A stretch of 64,000 nt of DNA, from positions 124,227-188,226 of the forward strand of contig NZ_QUKD01000012.1 in assembly GCF_003480915.1 (NCBI RefSeq), read 5' to 3'. Of the stretch, positions 18,481 to 26,972 are shown piece by piece. Position numbers and translations under genes: made by a program. The DNA comes from Parabacteroides sp. TM07-1AC (GTDB lineage Bacteria; Bacteroidota; Bacteroidia; Bacteroidales; Tannerellaceae). A model generated the notes under the pieces. It did not search any database. It saw only the letters and a list, made by a program, of their open reading frames with translations, and was not told the DNA's origin. Position 1 is the first letter of the stretch, and each line of letters begins with the position of its first letter.

Positions 18481-19735
18481 TACTTTCATGTTCAACAGCA
18501 TTAGTTTGATTAGTTATATTTTTAGCTAACGGATACGCCAATAATTGCAATCCGGCAACGATTATCAGTGCATATTTCAATGCAAAATCCTGGGAGACGC
18601 AATAAGCCAGGAAAATAAACAATAACAATCCGAAGGCTCTTCCGAAGAATAGTCCGAATTCATGGCTCAAAATATAAGCATATTCATTGCGGTTTTCAAT
18701 TTTAGCCACAGCATCGATAGTCTTCATCATAATCGGAAAGTAAGCCAGGTCAAACAGAGGCTGGAATATAACTTTACAGAGTACGAACAATATGACTCCC
18801 ATTGCAGAAAAAAGTATACCGTTGCATAATGTCCCGACAACGAAAATGAGTAATCCCCCTACAAAGATCTTCAGACGGTCCTGCGGACGGGCTATACGTC
18901 CCAATACATAGACCAATATAGCCGTCAATGCACCGCTGACTCCTTGAATTAATCCCAACGCGCCTTCATTCCCAACCAGCTTCAGAACAAGGATGGCAGG
19001 TGCCGTAACCAGAAAACCTTGTACCATTCCTTTCAGTGCCGCCAACCAAAGCATCTTTCTCCAAAGAATATTAAAACGGAAATAAAGGAAATTTGTTTCT
19101 TTCGGCTTCTCAAATTTTCCTTTCCATAGTATCATACAGGCCAAAATGGTAATGAAAACCACTACGATCGTCACTACCCGGTAGGATGCATTGACATCAA
19201 ATAAAAAGCCCAGAATTTCTTTTCCGCCGATCTGGCTGATAAAAGCCCCGATGATTAACGGGACACCGATAGATGTTATAGAGAAAAAGAATGACTCTAG
19301 TCCGAAGAAATAATTCCGGTTATCATCATTGGTATTATAAAGGGCTAGCAAATAGCGGTTAGTCCAGAAAAATCCGGAAGCTGCTCCCATAAAAAATCCA
19401 GCCAGTCCCAGCTCTATAAATCCAAGCGAACGAATGGCCATCATCCCGAACATGGAGATACCGCTGACAAGGATACCGACGGAATAAAGTGTCTTTATAC
19501 TATATTTCTTCAATAGAAAACCGTTGACCAGAGAAGTTACAACAATACCGATATACATTGCCAGTTGATAGAAAGCAACCATTACCGGATCGCTGGTGTT
19601 CCTCATGATATATGCACCGACAAAAATCTCGACTACCGGTAAGACCAATGCATAAAGCATATTGGTCATCAACAGTGTCTGCATGTTAGGTGCCTGTTGC
19701 TTGAAGAACAGATATTCTTTTTTCAGTTTATTCAT
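18473..19735 (-). CDS. MFS transporter for the PUL product
   Basis: 420 residues with about twelve hydrophobic helices typical of the major facilitator superfamily (for example MLYALVLPVVEIFVGAYIM near the start and ALIIVAGLQLLAYPLA at the end). It sits between the cytoplasmic GH130 gene (12 bp upstream) and the paralog B gene, whose start overlaps its stop. In Bacteroides, inner-membrane carriers next to cytoplasmic GH130 enzymes import mannosyl di- or oligosaccharides for phosphorolysis. The same role is the simplest reading here. The substrate itself cannot be read from the sequence. Confidence 0.85.
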   Translation of the reverse strand: MNKLKKEYLFFKQQAPNMQTLLMTNMLYALVLPVVEIFVGAYIMRNTSDPVMVAFYQLAMYIGIVVTSLVNGFLLKKYSIKTLYSVGILVSGISMFGMMAIRSLGFIELGLAGFFMGAASGFFWTNRYLLALYNTNDDNRNYFFGLESFFFSITSIGVPLIIGAFISQIGGKEILGFLFDVNASYRVVTIVVVFITILACMILWKGKFEKPKETNFLYFRFNILWRKMLWLAALKGMVQGFLVTAPAILVLKLVGNEGALGLIQGVSGALTAILVYVLGRIARPQDRLKIFVGGLLIFVVGTLCNGILFSAMGVILFVLCKVIFQPLFDLAYFPIMMKTIDAVAKIENRNEYAYILSHEFGLFFGRAFGLLLFIFLAYCVSQDFALKYALIIVAGLQLLAYPLAKNITNQTNAVEHESNE

Positions 19736-19747
19736 TTCAGGCCGGAT

Positions 19748-20791
19748 TTATTTTAAAGTATTCAAGATATCCGTAATAGACAATTGTGCTTTACAAATCA
19801 CTTCATCACTTGCTCCGTAATACATTATAATGGTATCTCCCTCAACCAGATGCCCATTGGTAAAAATCACATTTCCGAAAAATCCGGTTTGTTCATAAGT
19901 GGCAATAGGTTCCATTATAGGTTCTTCACTCCTGGCAATCACCTTGGAGGGATCATTCAGGTCGAGTAACAAAGCACCCAGGCAGTAACGATGATTAAAG
20001 TCTGCTCCATGATAAATCTCAAGCCAACCTCTTTCCGTCCTGATAGGAGCGGCACCGGCTCCCACGCGTGCACAATCCCATTTCCCGTCACGGGTCGTCG
20101 CTACGCATTTATGATTTCCCCAATGTAACCTGTCGGGAGACTCGGCCAGCCAGATATAATTGCCTCCGAGCTCAGGGCTGCTCGGACGGTGGAAAGCATA
20201 GTGTTTTCCATTGATTTTTTCTTCAAACAAAGCACAATCTTTATTATGAGGCGGGAATATCATTCCATACCGGGTATAATCTTTCCAGTCGGAAGTATGT
20301 ATCAACCCCACACCTACAGCAACAGATGATACTTCTGTAAACGTAAGATAAAAACCGTCTTCCGTTGTCGCCACCCGACAATCCTCAATACCGAAAGCTT
20401 CCAGTTCACCTTTACCGAAAATGGCAGGATACCCCGGTTCATCTTTAAAATGAATTCCATCCGTACTTGAAACTAATCTCAGGTAAGACATCGTGGTCAG
20501 GTAGTTTTTTCCTTTATAACCTATTACCCGCGGATCTGAAGCATCCAGATCCGGATCATCCTTGGAGAAGGAAACCACTTCTATTTCCCCTTCCTTATTA
20601 TATACAGGGAAACTTATAACTCCTTCTTTTTGTATAGGACGTTCGGCTACTCGCAGAAGCAGCCAGGTTTTTCCCTGATATTTGAAAACTCCGGGATTCA
20701 ACAAACAAGTTATCTCCATTCCATTAATTCCCGCTTTTAAATCTTTCGGAGCAAGTAGCGGATTTTGCTCACATCTTTTAGCGATATCCAT
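19748..20791 (-). CDS. Cytoplasmic GH130-family beta-mannoside phosphorylase (probable)
   Basis: 347 residues with no signal peptide, so cytoplasmic. GH130 landmarks: LNPGVFKYQGKTWLLLRVAE, DASDPRVIGYKGKNYLT, AFGIEDCRVATTEDGFYL (EDPR-type motif with Cys for Pro), HRPSSPELGGNYIWLAESPD and ARVGAGAAPIRTERGWLEIY followed by HG. The last is the segment that contributes to phosphate handling in family phosphorylases. With the MFS carrier directly downstream it would split imported beta-mannosides with phosphate to mannose-1-phosphate. It is the first gene of the locus, about 107 bp downstream of a candidate -7 box. A hydrolytic role cannot be excluded. Confidence 0.85.
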   Translation of the reverse strand: MDIAKRCEQNPLLAPKDLKAGINGMEITCLLNPGVFKYQGKTWLLLRVAERPIQKEGVISFPVYNKEGEIEVVSFSKDDPDLDASDPRVIGYKGKNYLTTMSYLRLVSSTDGIHFKDEPGYPAIFGKGELEAFGIEDCRVATTEDGFYLTFTEVSSVAVGVGLIHTSDWKDYTRYGMIFPPHNKDCALFEEKINGKHYAFHRPSSPELGGNYIWLAESPDRLHWGNHKCVATTRDGKWDCARVGAGAAPIRTERGWLEIYHGADFNHRYCLGALLLDLNDPSKVIARSEEPIMEPIATYEQTGFFGNVIFTNGHLVEGDTIIMYYGASDEVICKAQLSITDILNTLK

Positions 20792-20812
20792 AATAATATA
20801 AATTAGTCAGAT

Positions 20813-20859
20813 TTCTACGGCTAAAGTAGAGGACTAATATCCGGGAAGAGTCTACAATG
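20813..20859 (+). repeat. 47-bp repeat, copy 2, in the PUL leader
   Basis: 41 of 47 bases match the reverse complement of 1791-1837. It lies between the candidate promoter and the first PUL gene, so it would be part of the untranslated leader. The two copies bracket the whole locus in opposite orientation. No other transposase-like sequence was seen around this copy. Confidence 0.75.
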
Positions 20860-20897
20860 TTCTCAAAGGGGTATATAGTGTTATAGAACATATTTGA

Positions 20898-20905
20898 CAA
20901 AGGTA
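20898..20905 (-). promoter_or_regulatory. Candidate -7 box of the PUL operon
   Basis: TACCTTTG on the minus strand fits TAnnTTTG exactly, 107 bp before the first gene. The -33 position is only T-rich, not TTTG, which is usual for promoters that need an activator. Confidence 0.5.
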
Positions 20906-21093
20906 TACAATTAAGGAATGGAGAAGAGAAAAACGTTCTTGTATGGTTTAGAAGGTATATTTTATTAAATCACTACAAAACAGATAGTTAACAAATAATC
21001 ATAGTATATTATAGTTTCATAAACGTATAATATAGTCTCGTCCGGGCTTATAATTTAATAGCCACTTCATAGCTTATGTATAAAAAGAAAAAG

Positions 21094-21143
21094 AATAAGG
21101 TGAAAACAGAAAATCTTTTCTAATTTTCCGTTTTCACCTTATT
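21094..21143. terminator. Strong hairpin downstream of the broken LVIVD gene
   Basis: Arms of 21 bases (21094-21114 and 21123-21143, core AAGGTGAAAAC) pair with a single G-T, around an 8-base loop, with A- and T-rich flanks. It starts about 23 bases after the minus-strand stop codon and insulates the PUL leader from upstream readthrough. Confidence 0.8.
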
Positions 21144-21166
21144 TTGTAATTTGTATCAAGTCGTTA

Positions 21167-22440
21167 TTACTTCTTCACCGCCAGCTTACTCAGCTGCTTG
21201 ATCTCTTTCAGGTTCGAATAATCGTACTGATAGATACCGTCATCGGCAATCATCATTAATACGTTATCATGCGGGATCACATCATATCCTTCCATACCCG
21301 AGTAATGAGCCAGGCGGTTTGCCATCAGTGTCTGCGGATCGGAGGCATTATAGATCTTCAGGCCATCGTCGCAGAGGAAGAGTGTTCCGTTGTCGATACC
21401 GAGGCCTTTCGGTTTGGTCATGTATAAGAGACGATTGGCTGGGGATTCTTTACATCTTTTACATCCAGAATGATCAGTTCATTGAAATTCTGTCCGCAAT
21501 TATTGCCGGCATGAACAGTCACATAAGCGATATCATCCTCGACAACTACCGGGTCGCAACCATATACATGCCACATCATCGACTGATATTCCGGTTTTAA
21601 CGGATCGGCAACGGAATAGATCAGCATACCGGTAGGAGTTCCCATAAACATATAATCCTTATAACTGAAAATAGTCTCCACATTACCACCGAGATGCATA
21701 TTATCAACAGCTTTTACAGGCTTATCTCCCGACAGGTCAAAGATGCTCATCTAGTTGTTTAACACTACATAAAGATAATTCTGATAGAAGCCAAAACGAG
21801 ACATCGAACCGTTCACACTGGTTGAAACACCTGAATTACCACCAGACGAATTGACCATAGAGTCATAATATATTTCCTGATCCTTATAACGCTCGGTTGT
21901 ATAACTCTCCTCTACCTGAGTCCATCCCACTACGATCTGTGAATTTGCGGCTGCCGTTTCACACATCGGATAATCGATCGTTCCTTCTTCAATAGGAGGA
22001 AATGCATAAGGAAATACATTTTCCAACCGGTTCTTTAATACCGGTAAGGCCGGATTAGAGATATCGAACCAAATCAGATCGACATACGAGTCGGCATACA
22101 ACATATTATTACGGATAGCCACATCAGCGTTACCGATCAATTCAATGAAACCAACCGGAGAGGGTGATGACGGGTTACGGTTATCAATGATATGGATACC
22201 TTTTCCCGGCTCGGAAATATAAAGATAACCCTCATAAAAACAGATCTTACCCTGTTGAGTGATCTCTTCCGGCTGGGTTTTCACCTTCACGGAAGAACGA
22301 AAAGCATCCGCAGACATTAAAACCGGTTTATTCACTGTAAGGGTAATCGTTTCCTTCACTTTCATATCGTCGTTACATCCGTACAACATACAGATCACCG
22401 ACATAAAAAACAGGTACATTAGTTTTTTCATCTTATACAA
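21167..22440 (-). pseudogene. LVIVD-repeat lipoprotein gene, disrupted by a stop codon and a frameshift
   Basis: The three frame segments form one ancestral protein of about 424 residues. It starts with a lipoprotein signal (lipobox LYGC) and LVIVD beta-propeller repeats (FYEGYLYISEPGKGIHIIDN, DVAIRNNMLYADSYVDLIWF). An in-frame TAG at 21751-21753 interrupts YVVLNN from MSIFDLSG. About 330 bases later one base is missing (TATACATGACC where TATACAATGACC would keep frame), splitting PIVSYT from MTKPKGLG. The total span of 1274 bases, one short of a multiple of three, agrees. Two independent lesions argue for a dead gene rather than recoding, although a sequencing error could explain one. Such proteins are surface or periplasmic propellers of unknown role. 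Confidence 0.85.
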
Positions 22441-22517
22441 ATTTTGTTGATTAATATTCTATATAATATATTATTAGGGTAACTATATACCATTTTACAT
22501 TAAATACTCTAAAATAA

Positions 22518-22552
22518 AACCCTCAATACAGTAGTATTCTGAATTGAGGGTT
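22518..22552 (-). terminator. Terminator of the M48 peptidase gene
   Basis: AACCCTCAAT (22518-22527) pairs perfectly with ATTGAGGGTT (22543-22552). On the minus strand the stem is followed by TTTTATTTT. It lies about 100 bp after the peptidase stop; nothing gene-like lies between. Confidence 0.75.
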
Positions 22553-22652
22553 ACTTTTTAAACTTTGGATCTCTAGGATCTTTAGATGGGTCATACATTA
22601 GAGCCCTTTTTATTTTCTTTTGAAAATCGACCTTTTAAAACTTTAACAGATA

Positions 22653-23459
22653 TTATCTGGTTTTATACTTGGTCTTGATCTCCGGCAGCGCCCGCTGTAT
22701 CTCGGAGATACGGGTCGCATCACTCGGGTGAGTACTCATAAATTCCGGAGTCGCCCCACTCTTCCCGGCAGACATTTTTTGCCAGAAGTTTACAGCAACA
22801 TCCGGATTATATCCTGCCATTGTCATAAATACCAGTCCCATATAATCCGCTTCCGATTCATGTTTGCGGGAGAAAGGTAACATAACACCATATTGTGCTC
22901 CCACTCCATACACCGTATTTGCCAGATTCTGAACCGCCGCACTTTTATTGCTTACCGCCTGTCCCAGGATAGCTGCGCCATACTGTGCCATCAGTTGCTG
23001 GCTCATTCGTTCGTTACTATGTTTTGCGACAGCGTGAGCCACCTCATGTCCCACTACAACTGCCAGTTCATCGTCCGACGAAACCAAAGACATCAGACCT
23101 TCATACACGACGATCTTTCCACCCGGCATACAAAAAGCATTGATCTGGTTGTCTTTTACCAAATTGAACTCCCATTGGAAATTCTTGATTTCGCTCTCCA
23201 TCCCGTTGGCTTTCAGATAAGCCTCCGTAGCCGCAGCAATCTTTTTACCGACACGGGTCACCATTGCACTCTCGTTCTTGTCTGTCGATTTTGTGGCTGA
23301 TTTCATATAATCGCTATATTGCGTTAAACTGGAAGTCAGCACCTCCTGATCGGAAACCAACAACACCTGTTTTCTTCCTGTCAAAGGAACGCTTCCGCAA
23401 GCACTCAGCATCAGAAGCATAACCATTAATAAACCTGTAATCTTTTTCATCTCTCTCAT
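22653..23459 (-). CDS. M48-family zinc metallopeptidase, lipoprotein
   Basis: 268 residues. A lipoprotein signal (LLMLSACGS, lipobox LSAC) is followed by the M48 peptidase domain. Its zinc site is [13 protein letters not shown] (HExxH), and the third ligand Glu lies in [13 protein letters not shown]. The tail carries the usual [15 protein letters not shown] segment. Related periplasmic proteases (BepA, LoiP type) check outer-membrane protein assembly; whether this one does is inference. Either of two nearby ATGs (23457-23459 or 23448-23450) could start it; the second gives the more typical MKKITGLL signal. It is divergent from argR. Confidence 0.92.
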   Translation of the reverse strand: MREMKKITGLLMVMLLMLSACGSVPLTGRKQVLLVSDQEVLTSSLTQYSDYMKSATKSTDKNESAMVTRVGKKIAAATEAYLKANGMESEIKNFQWEFNLVKDNQINAFCMPGGKIVVYEGLMSLVSSDDELAVVVGHEVAHAVAKHSNERMSQQLMAQYGAAILGQAVSNKSAAVQNLANTVYGVGAQYGVMLPFSRKHESEADYMGLVFMTMAGYNPDVAVNFWQKMSAGKSGATPEFMSTHPSDATRISEIQRALPEIKTKYKTR

Positions 23460-23475
23460 TTAGTTTTTACGAATA

Positions 23476-23483
23476 CAAAATTA
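23476..23483 (-). promoter_or_regulatory. Candidate -7 box for the M48 peptidase gene
   Basis: TAATTTTG on the minus strand matches TAnnTTTG. A TTTG (minus strand, 23509-23506) stands 22 bases upstream, slightly further than the usual 19-21. Confidence 0.45.
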
Positions 23484-23572
23484 TCATTTCTTTATAAGAA
23501 TAGAACAAATCCAAAGGCATTTTTGCTCAATAGAGATATAAGACAAATAATTATACAAAAAAACAAGGCAAC

Positions 23573-23590
23573 AATGTATATTTATTCAAT
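23573..23590 (+). promoter_or_regulatory. ARG-box-like operator upstream of argR
   Basis: The core TGTATATTTATTCA (23575-23588) differs from the ArgR consensus TGAAT-wwww-ATTCA at one position. It overlaps the expected -33 region of the argR promoter, the right place for repression. Confidence 0.55.
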
Positions 23591-23599
23591 TATTCGATT

Positions 23600-23607
23600 T
23601 ATATTTG
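23600..23607 (+). promoter_or_regulatory. argR: -7 box of the arginine operon
   Basis: TATATTTG matches TAnnTTTG exactly, 26 bp before the argR start codon. A second, weaker ARG-like dyad (TGCATAAATATACA, 23617-23630) lies just downstream, centred 42 bp from the first, which is four helical turns. Flanking of the promoter by the two dyads suggests autoregulation by arginine-bound ArgR. Confidence 0.6.
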
Positions 23608-23633
23608 CATCCGTTTTGCATAAATATACAAAC

Positions 23634-24077
23634 ATGAGTACAAAGAAGGAACGATTGGACGCTATCTGCCGCATCATACAAACGAAGGTGATATGTAACC
23701 AGGAAGAGCTGCTGAAAGAATTGGAAGCCAGCGGATTTCAGGTTACACAAGCTACCTTGTCACGCGACATAAAGCAACTGAAAGTAGCCAAAGTACATGA
23801 TGCGAACGGCGATTATGTATATTGTCTGCCAGATTATTCAGCTTTGATACAGCCGAACAAGGTGCAGACACAACATCATCCGAACATTGAATTTTCCGGA
23901 AACCTGGCAGTAGTCAAGACACGTCCGGGATATGCGATGGGGATTGCATCCGATATCGACACCCATGCTCCGCACGAGATACTGGGAACGATTGCCGGAG
24001 ACGACACGATCCTGATCATTCCCCGCGAAGGGATCAGCAGGGACCGGATAGTAAAAGCATTATCACATTTTATATAA
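23634..24077 (+). CDS. argR: Arginine repressor ArgR
   Basis: 147 residues from the ATG at 23634. A longer reading from 23523 would add 37 residues upstream of the normal ArgR start and run through the promoter, so it is rejected. The N-terminal winged helix ([30 protein letters not shown]) binds ARG boxes. The C-terminal part ([30 protein letters not shown]) is the arginine-binding hexamerisation domain with the conserved GDDT motif. It heads the operon argR-GNAT-argG-argC-argD and probably controls it together with itself. Confidence 0.95.
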   Translation: MSTKKERLDAICRIIQTKVICNQEELLKELEASGFQVTQATLSRDIKQLKVAKVHDANGDYVYCLPDYSALIQPNKVQTQHHPNIEFSGNLAVVKTRPGYAMGIASDIDTHAPHEILGTIAGDDTILIIPREGISRDRIVKALSHFI

Positions 24078-24142
24078 GGGCGATTAAGGGAGACAACAGT
24101 TCTTCCGTTTATAAACAAAAGAAGATTAAGAACAATCGTAAA

Positions 24143-24736
24143 ATGAAACAAGAAACAGAAATCGATGTAATGATTGCTGACGCCTCTCACGAGATATACG
24201 TAGACAAGATATTGACTACCATTGAAGAGGCTGCCAAAGTACGCGGAACAGGTATCGCTAAGCGTACGCATGAATATGTAGCCCAGAAAATGAAAGAGGG
24301 GAAAGCAGTCATCGCACTGGCCGGAGATCAGTTTGCCGGTTTCAGCTATATCGAATCGTGGGGGAACAAACAGTATGTAACGACCTCCGGGTTAATTGTT
24401 CACCCGGATTTCCGAGGTTTGGGTATTGCCAAACGGATCAAGGATATGACGTTTCAACTGGCTCGCATGCGTTGGCCGAAAGCGAAGGTATTCAGTCTTA
24501 CTTCGGGTGCAGCGGTGATGAAGATGAACACCGAACTAGGTTATGTACCTGTAACCTTTTCCGATCTGACCGACGACGAATCGTTCTGGCGCGGTTGCAT
24601 CGGTTGCGTAAACCATGATATTCTGGAACGTACGAACCGGAAATATTGTATCTGTACAGCGATGTTGTTCGACCCGGCCGATCCGCATCGTGCCAAACGG
24701 GAAGCAGACGAAAGAGAAAAAAATAATAATAAATAA
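24143..24736 (+). CDS. GNAT acyltransferase, probable N-acylglutamate synthase of arginine synthesis
   Basis: 197 residues with a GNAT fold: the acyl-CoA pyrophosphate-binding stretch is GLIVHPDFRGLGIAKRIKD, and the C-terminal region is rich in cysteines (WRGCIGCVNHD, YCICTAMLF). There is no classical argA or argJ here, and this gene sits between argR and argG. Established knowledge: Bacteroides make arginine through N-succinyl intermediates, and, as I recall it, genetic data assign the first, glutamate-acylating step to a GNAT at the same operon position in B. thetaiotaomicron. By position and family this protein should do that step, with succinyl-CoA as likely donor. The donor itself cannot be seen in the sequence. 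Confidence 0.8.
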   Translation: MKQETEIDVMIADASHEIYVDKILTTIEEAAKVRGTGIAKRTHEYVAQKMKEGKAVIALAGDQFAGFSYIESWGNKQYVTTSGLIVHPDFRGLGIAKRIKDMTFQLARMRWPKAKVFSLTSGAAVMKMNTELGYVPVTFSDLTDDESFWRGCIGCVNHDILERTNRKYCICTAMLFDPADPHRAKREADEREKNNNK

Positions 24737-24749
24737 ATCATACGGGGCT

Positions 24750-24787
24750 TTCCGGTAAGGGCGTTTCGCGAAACGCCCTTACCGGAA
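24750..24787. repeat. Perfect 38-bp palindrome before argG
   Basis: Two 19-base arms meet at 24768/24769 without loop or mismatch; the centre reads GGGCGTTTCGCGAAACGCCC. It is GC-richer than its surroundings, has no T-run, and ends 20 bp before the argG start, so it looks like a REP-type intergenic palindrome or mRNA-processing/stability hairpin rather than a terminator. Confidence 0.8.
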
Positions 24788-24807
24788 CCCACAAAAACAA
24801 ACAGACA

Positions 24808-26007
24808 ATGAAAAAGAAAGTAGTAGTTGCATTCAGCGGAGGTTTGGATACCTCTTTCACAGTGATGTACCTTGCCAAAGAAAAAGGCTACGAAGTATAT
24901 GCAGCTTGTGCCAACACTGGTGGATTCAGCGAAGAACAGTTGAAGCAGAACGAAGAAAATGCTTATAAACTGGGCGCTACCAAATATGTAACGATCGACG
25001 TTACAAAAGAATATTACGAAAAGAGCCTGAAATATATGGTATTCGGCAATGTATTGCGTAACGGTACCTATCCTATCTCCGTTAGCTCCGAACGTATCTT
25101 CCAGGCATTGGCTATTGCCCGTTATGCCAACGAGATCGGTGCCGACGCGATCGCCCACGGCTCAACCGGTGCAGGTAACGACCAGATTCGTTTCGACATG
25201 ACTTTCCTGGTACTGGCCCCGAACGTGGAGATCATCACACTGACCCGCGACATGGCGCTGACCCGCGATTATGAAATCAACTACCTGAAAGAACACGGCT
25301 TCGTTGCCGATTTCACAAAACTGAAATATTCTTACAACGTCGGCCTGTGGGGAACTTCCATCTGTGGAGGCGAAATTCTGGATTCAGCTCAGGGATTACC
25401 GGAAAGTGCTTATCTGAAACAGGTGGAAAAGACCGGCAGTGAAGAATTACGCATCGAGTTCAAAAAGGGTGAAATTCATGCTGTGAACGGCGAAGTATTC
25501 GAAGATAAGATTGCCGCCATCCAAAAAGTTGAAGAGATCGGTGCTGCTTACGGTATCGGCCGCGATATGCACGTTGGTGATACAATTATCGGTATCAAGG
25601 GACGTGTCGGTTTTGAAGCTGCTGCTCCTATGCTGATCATCGGTGCACACCGCTTCCTTGAAAAATATACATTGAGCAAATGGCAGCAGTACTGGAAAGA
25701 CCAGGTTGCGAACTGGTACGGCATGTTCCTGCACGAAAGCCAGTATCTGGAACCGGTTATGCGTGACATCGAAGCCATGTTGCAGGAATCACAGCGTAAC
25801 GTAAACGGAACGGCTATCCTCGAACTCCGCCCGCTTTCTTTCTCAACCGTCGGTGTAGAATCGGAAGATGACCTGGTGAAAACTAAATTCGGTGAATACG
25901 GTGAAATGCAGAAAGGCTGGACGGCAGAAGATGCCAAAGGCTTTATCAAAGTAACTTCTACACCGTTACGTGTTTATTATAACAACCATAAGGACGAAGA
26001 AATATGA
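24808..26007 (+). CDS. argG: Argininosuccinate synthase
   Basis: 399 residues. The ATP-binding P-loop of the N-type ATP pyrophosphatase fold, VVAFSGGLDTSFTVMYLAKE, opens the protein. The conserved AHGSTGAGNDQIRFD and the synthase core with NVGLWGTSICGGEI follow. It joins citrulline and aspartate using ATP to give argininosuccinate in the cytoplasm. Length and motif order are normal for the family. Its last codons overlap the start of argC by 4 bases (ATGA), indicating coupled translation. Confidence 0.97.
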   Translation: MKKKVVVAFSGGLDTSFTVMYLAKEKGYEVYAACANTGGFSEEQLKQNEENAYKLGATKYVTIDVTKEYYEKSLKYMVFGNVLRNGTYPISVSSERIFQALAIARYANEIGADAIAHGSTGAGNDQIRFDMTFLVLAPNVEIITLTRDMALTRDYEINYLKEHGFVADFTKLKYSYNVGLWGTSICGGEILDSAQGLPESAYLKQVEKTGSEELRIEFKKGEIHAVNGEVFEDKIAAIQKVEEIGAAYGIGRDMHVGDTIIGIKGRVGFEAAAPMLIIGAHRFLEKYTLSKWQQYWKDQVANWYGMFLHESQYLEPVMRDIEAMLQESQRNVNGTAILELRPLSFSTVGVESEDDLVKTKFGEYGEMQKGWTAEDAKGFIKVTSTPLRVYYNNHKDEEI

Positions 26008-26972
26008 TAAAGATCGGAATTATAGGTGGTGCGGGATATACGGCAGGCGAATTGATCCGCCTGCTGCTTAATCACCCGGACGCCGAGATTACATTTGTGA
26101 ATAGTACCAGTAACGCCGGAAATTTGATCACTGACGTTCATAGCGGCCTGTTCGGCGAAACCGAAATGCGTTTTACCGACGAGTTGCCGTTGAACAGCAT
26201 TGACCTTCTGTTCTTCTGCACCGCCCACGGCGACACGAAGAAGTTCATGGAAAGCCATACTGTACCCGAGAACGTGAAGATCATCGACCTCAGCATGGAT
26301 TACCGTATCGAAAGCGACGAGCATGATTTCGTTTACGGTCTGCCGGAATTGAACCGACGACGTATCTGCAATTCCCGACACATTGCGAACCCCGGTTGTT
26401 TTGCCACCTGTATCCAGTTAGCCGTTTTGCCGCTGGCTAAACACCTGATGTTGAATTCAGAGCTGCATGTGAATGCGATCACCGGATCGACAGGAGCCGG
26501 TGTTAAGCCTTCGTCGACTTCTCATTTCAGCTGGCGAAACGATAACATTTCAATTTATAAACCGTTCACACACCAGCACCTGGCTGAGATTGGCCAGAGC
26601 CTGCGCCAGTTGCAGAATAGTTTCGAAAGTAATATCAACTTTATTCCGGTACGGGGCAATTTCTCACGCGGTATTTTTGCAACGACTTATGTCGACTGTA
26701 AAGTAGGATTGGATGAGATCCGCCGTATTTATGAAGAATATTATGACGATCATTCGTTCACTTTCATTACAGATAAGAATCCGGATCTGAAACAGGTAGT
26801 CAACACAAACAAATGTCTCCTGTATCTCCAAAAATATGATAACAAATTGCTGATCGTATCTATGATCGACAACTTGTTGAAAGGCGCCAGCGGACAAGCT
26901 GTGCATAATATGAATTTGCTGTTCGGTTTGGAAGAGACTGTAGGATTACATTTGAAGCCTTCGGCTTTTTAA
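26004..26972 (+). CDS. argC: N-acyl-gamma-glutamyl-phosphate reductase
   Basis: 322 residues. The NADP-binding start is IGIIGGAGYTAGELIRLLL, and the catalytic cysteine lies in NPGCFATCIQL. The closing segment (LKGASGQAVHNMNLLFG) is the family signature. It reduces the acylglutamyl phosphate to the semialdehyde, the third step of arginine synthesis. In Bacteroidetes the acyl group is likely succinyl rather than acetyl (from family knowledge). It overlaps argG by 4 bases. A long inverted-repeat element separates it from argD. Confidence 0.96.
   Translation: MIKIGIIGGAGYTAGELIRLLLNHPDAEITFVNSTSNAGNLITDVHSGLFGETEMRFTDELPLNSIDLLFFCTAHGDTKKFMESHTVPENVKIIDLSMDYRIESDEHDFVYGLPELNRRRICNSRHIANPGCFATCIQLAVLPLAKHLMLNSELHVNAITGSTGAGVKPSSTSHFSWRNDNISIYKPFTHQHLAEIGQSLRQLQNSFESNINFIPVRGNFSRGIFATTYVDCKVGLDEIRRIYEEYYDDHSFTFITDKNPDLKQVVNTNKCLLYLQKYDNKLLIVSMIDNLLKGASGQAVHNMNLLFGLEETVGLHLKPSAF

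Larger units (their letters stand above)
20792..21166. other. 375-bp leader region of the PUL
   Basis: No gene is visible. The stretch holds the second 47-bp repeat (20813-20859), a candidate minus-strand -7 box (20898-20905), an AT-rich block at about 20910-21060 that could hold the regulator's binding site, and the terminator shared with the broken LVIVD gene (21094-21143). No clear direct-repeat operator for the HTCS could be picked out by eye. Confidence 0.6.

Noticed and set aside
21751..21753. In-frame TAG in the LVIVD gene as recoding or readthrough
   Set aside because: A second, independent frameshift lies downstream in the same gene, so simple decay is the better reading.
23523..23633. 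Longer N-terminus for ArgR
   Set aside because: The added residues cross the TATATTTG promoter and ARG box, and the family starts at the ATG at 23634.
24541..25158. 205-residue minus-strand frame across the GNAT/argG junction
   Set aside because: Covers two certain genes and the palindrome; translation is unlike any known protein.
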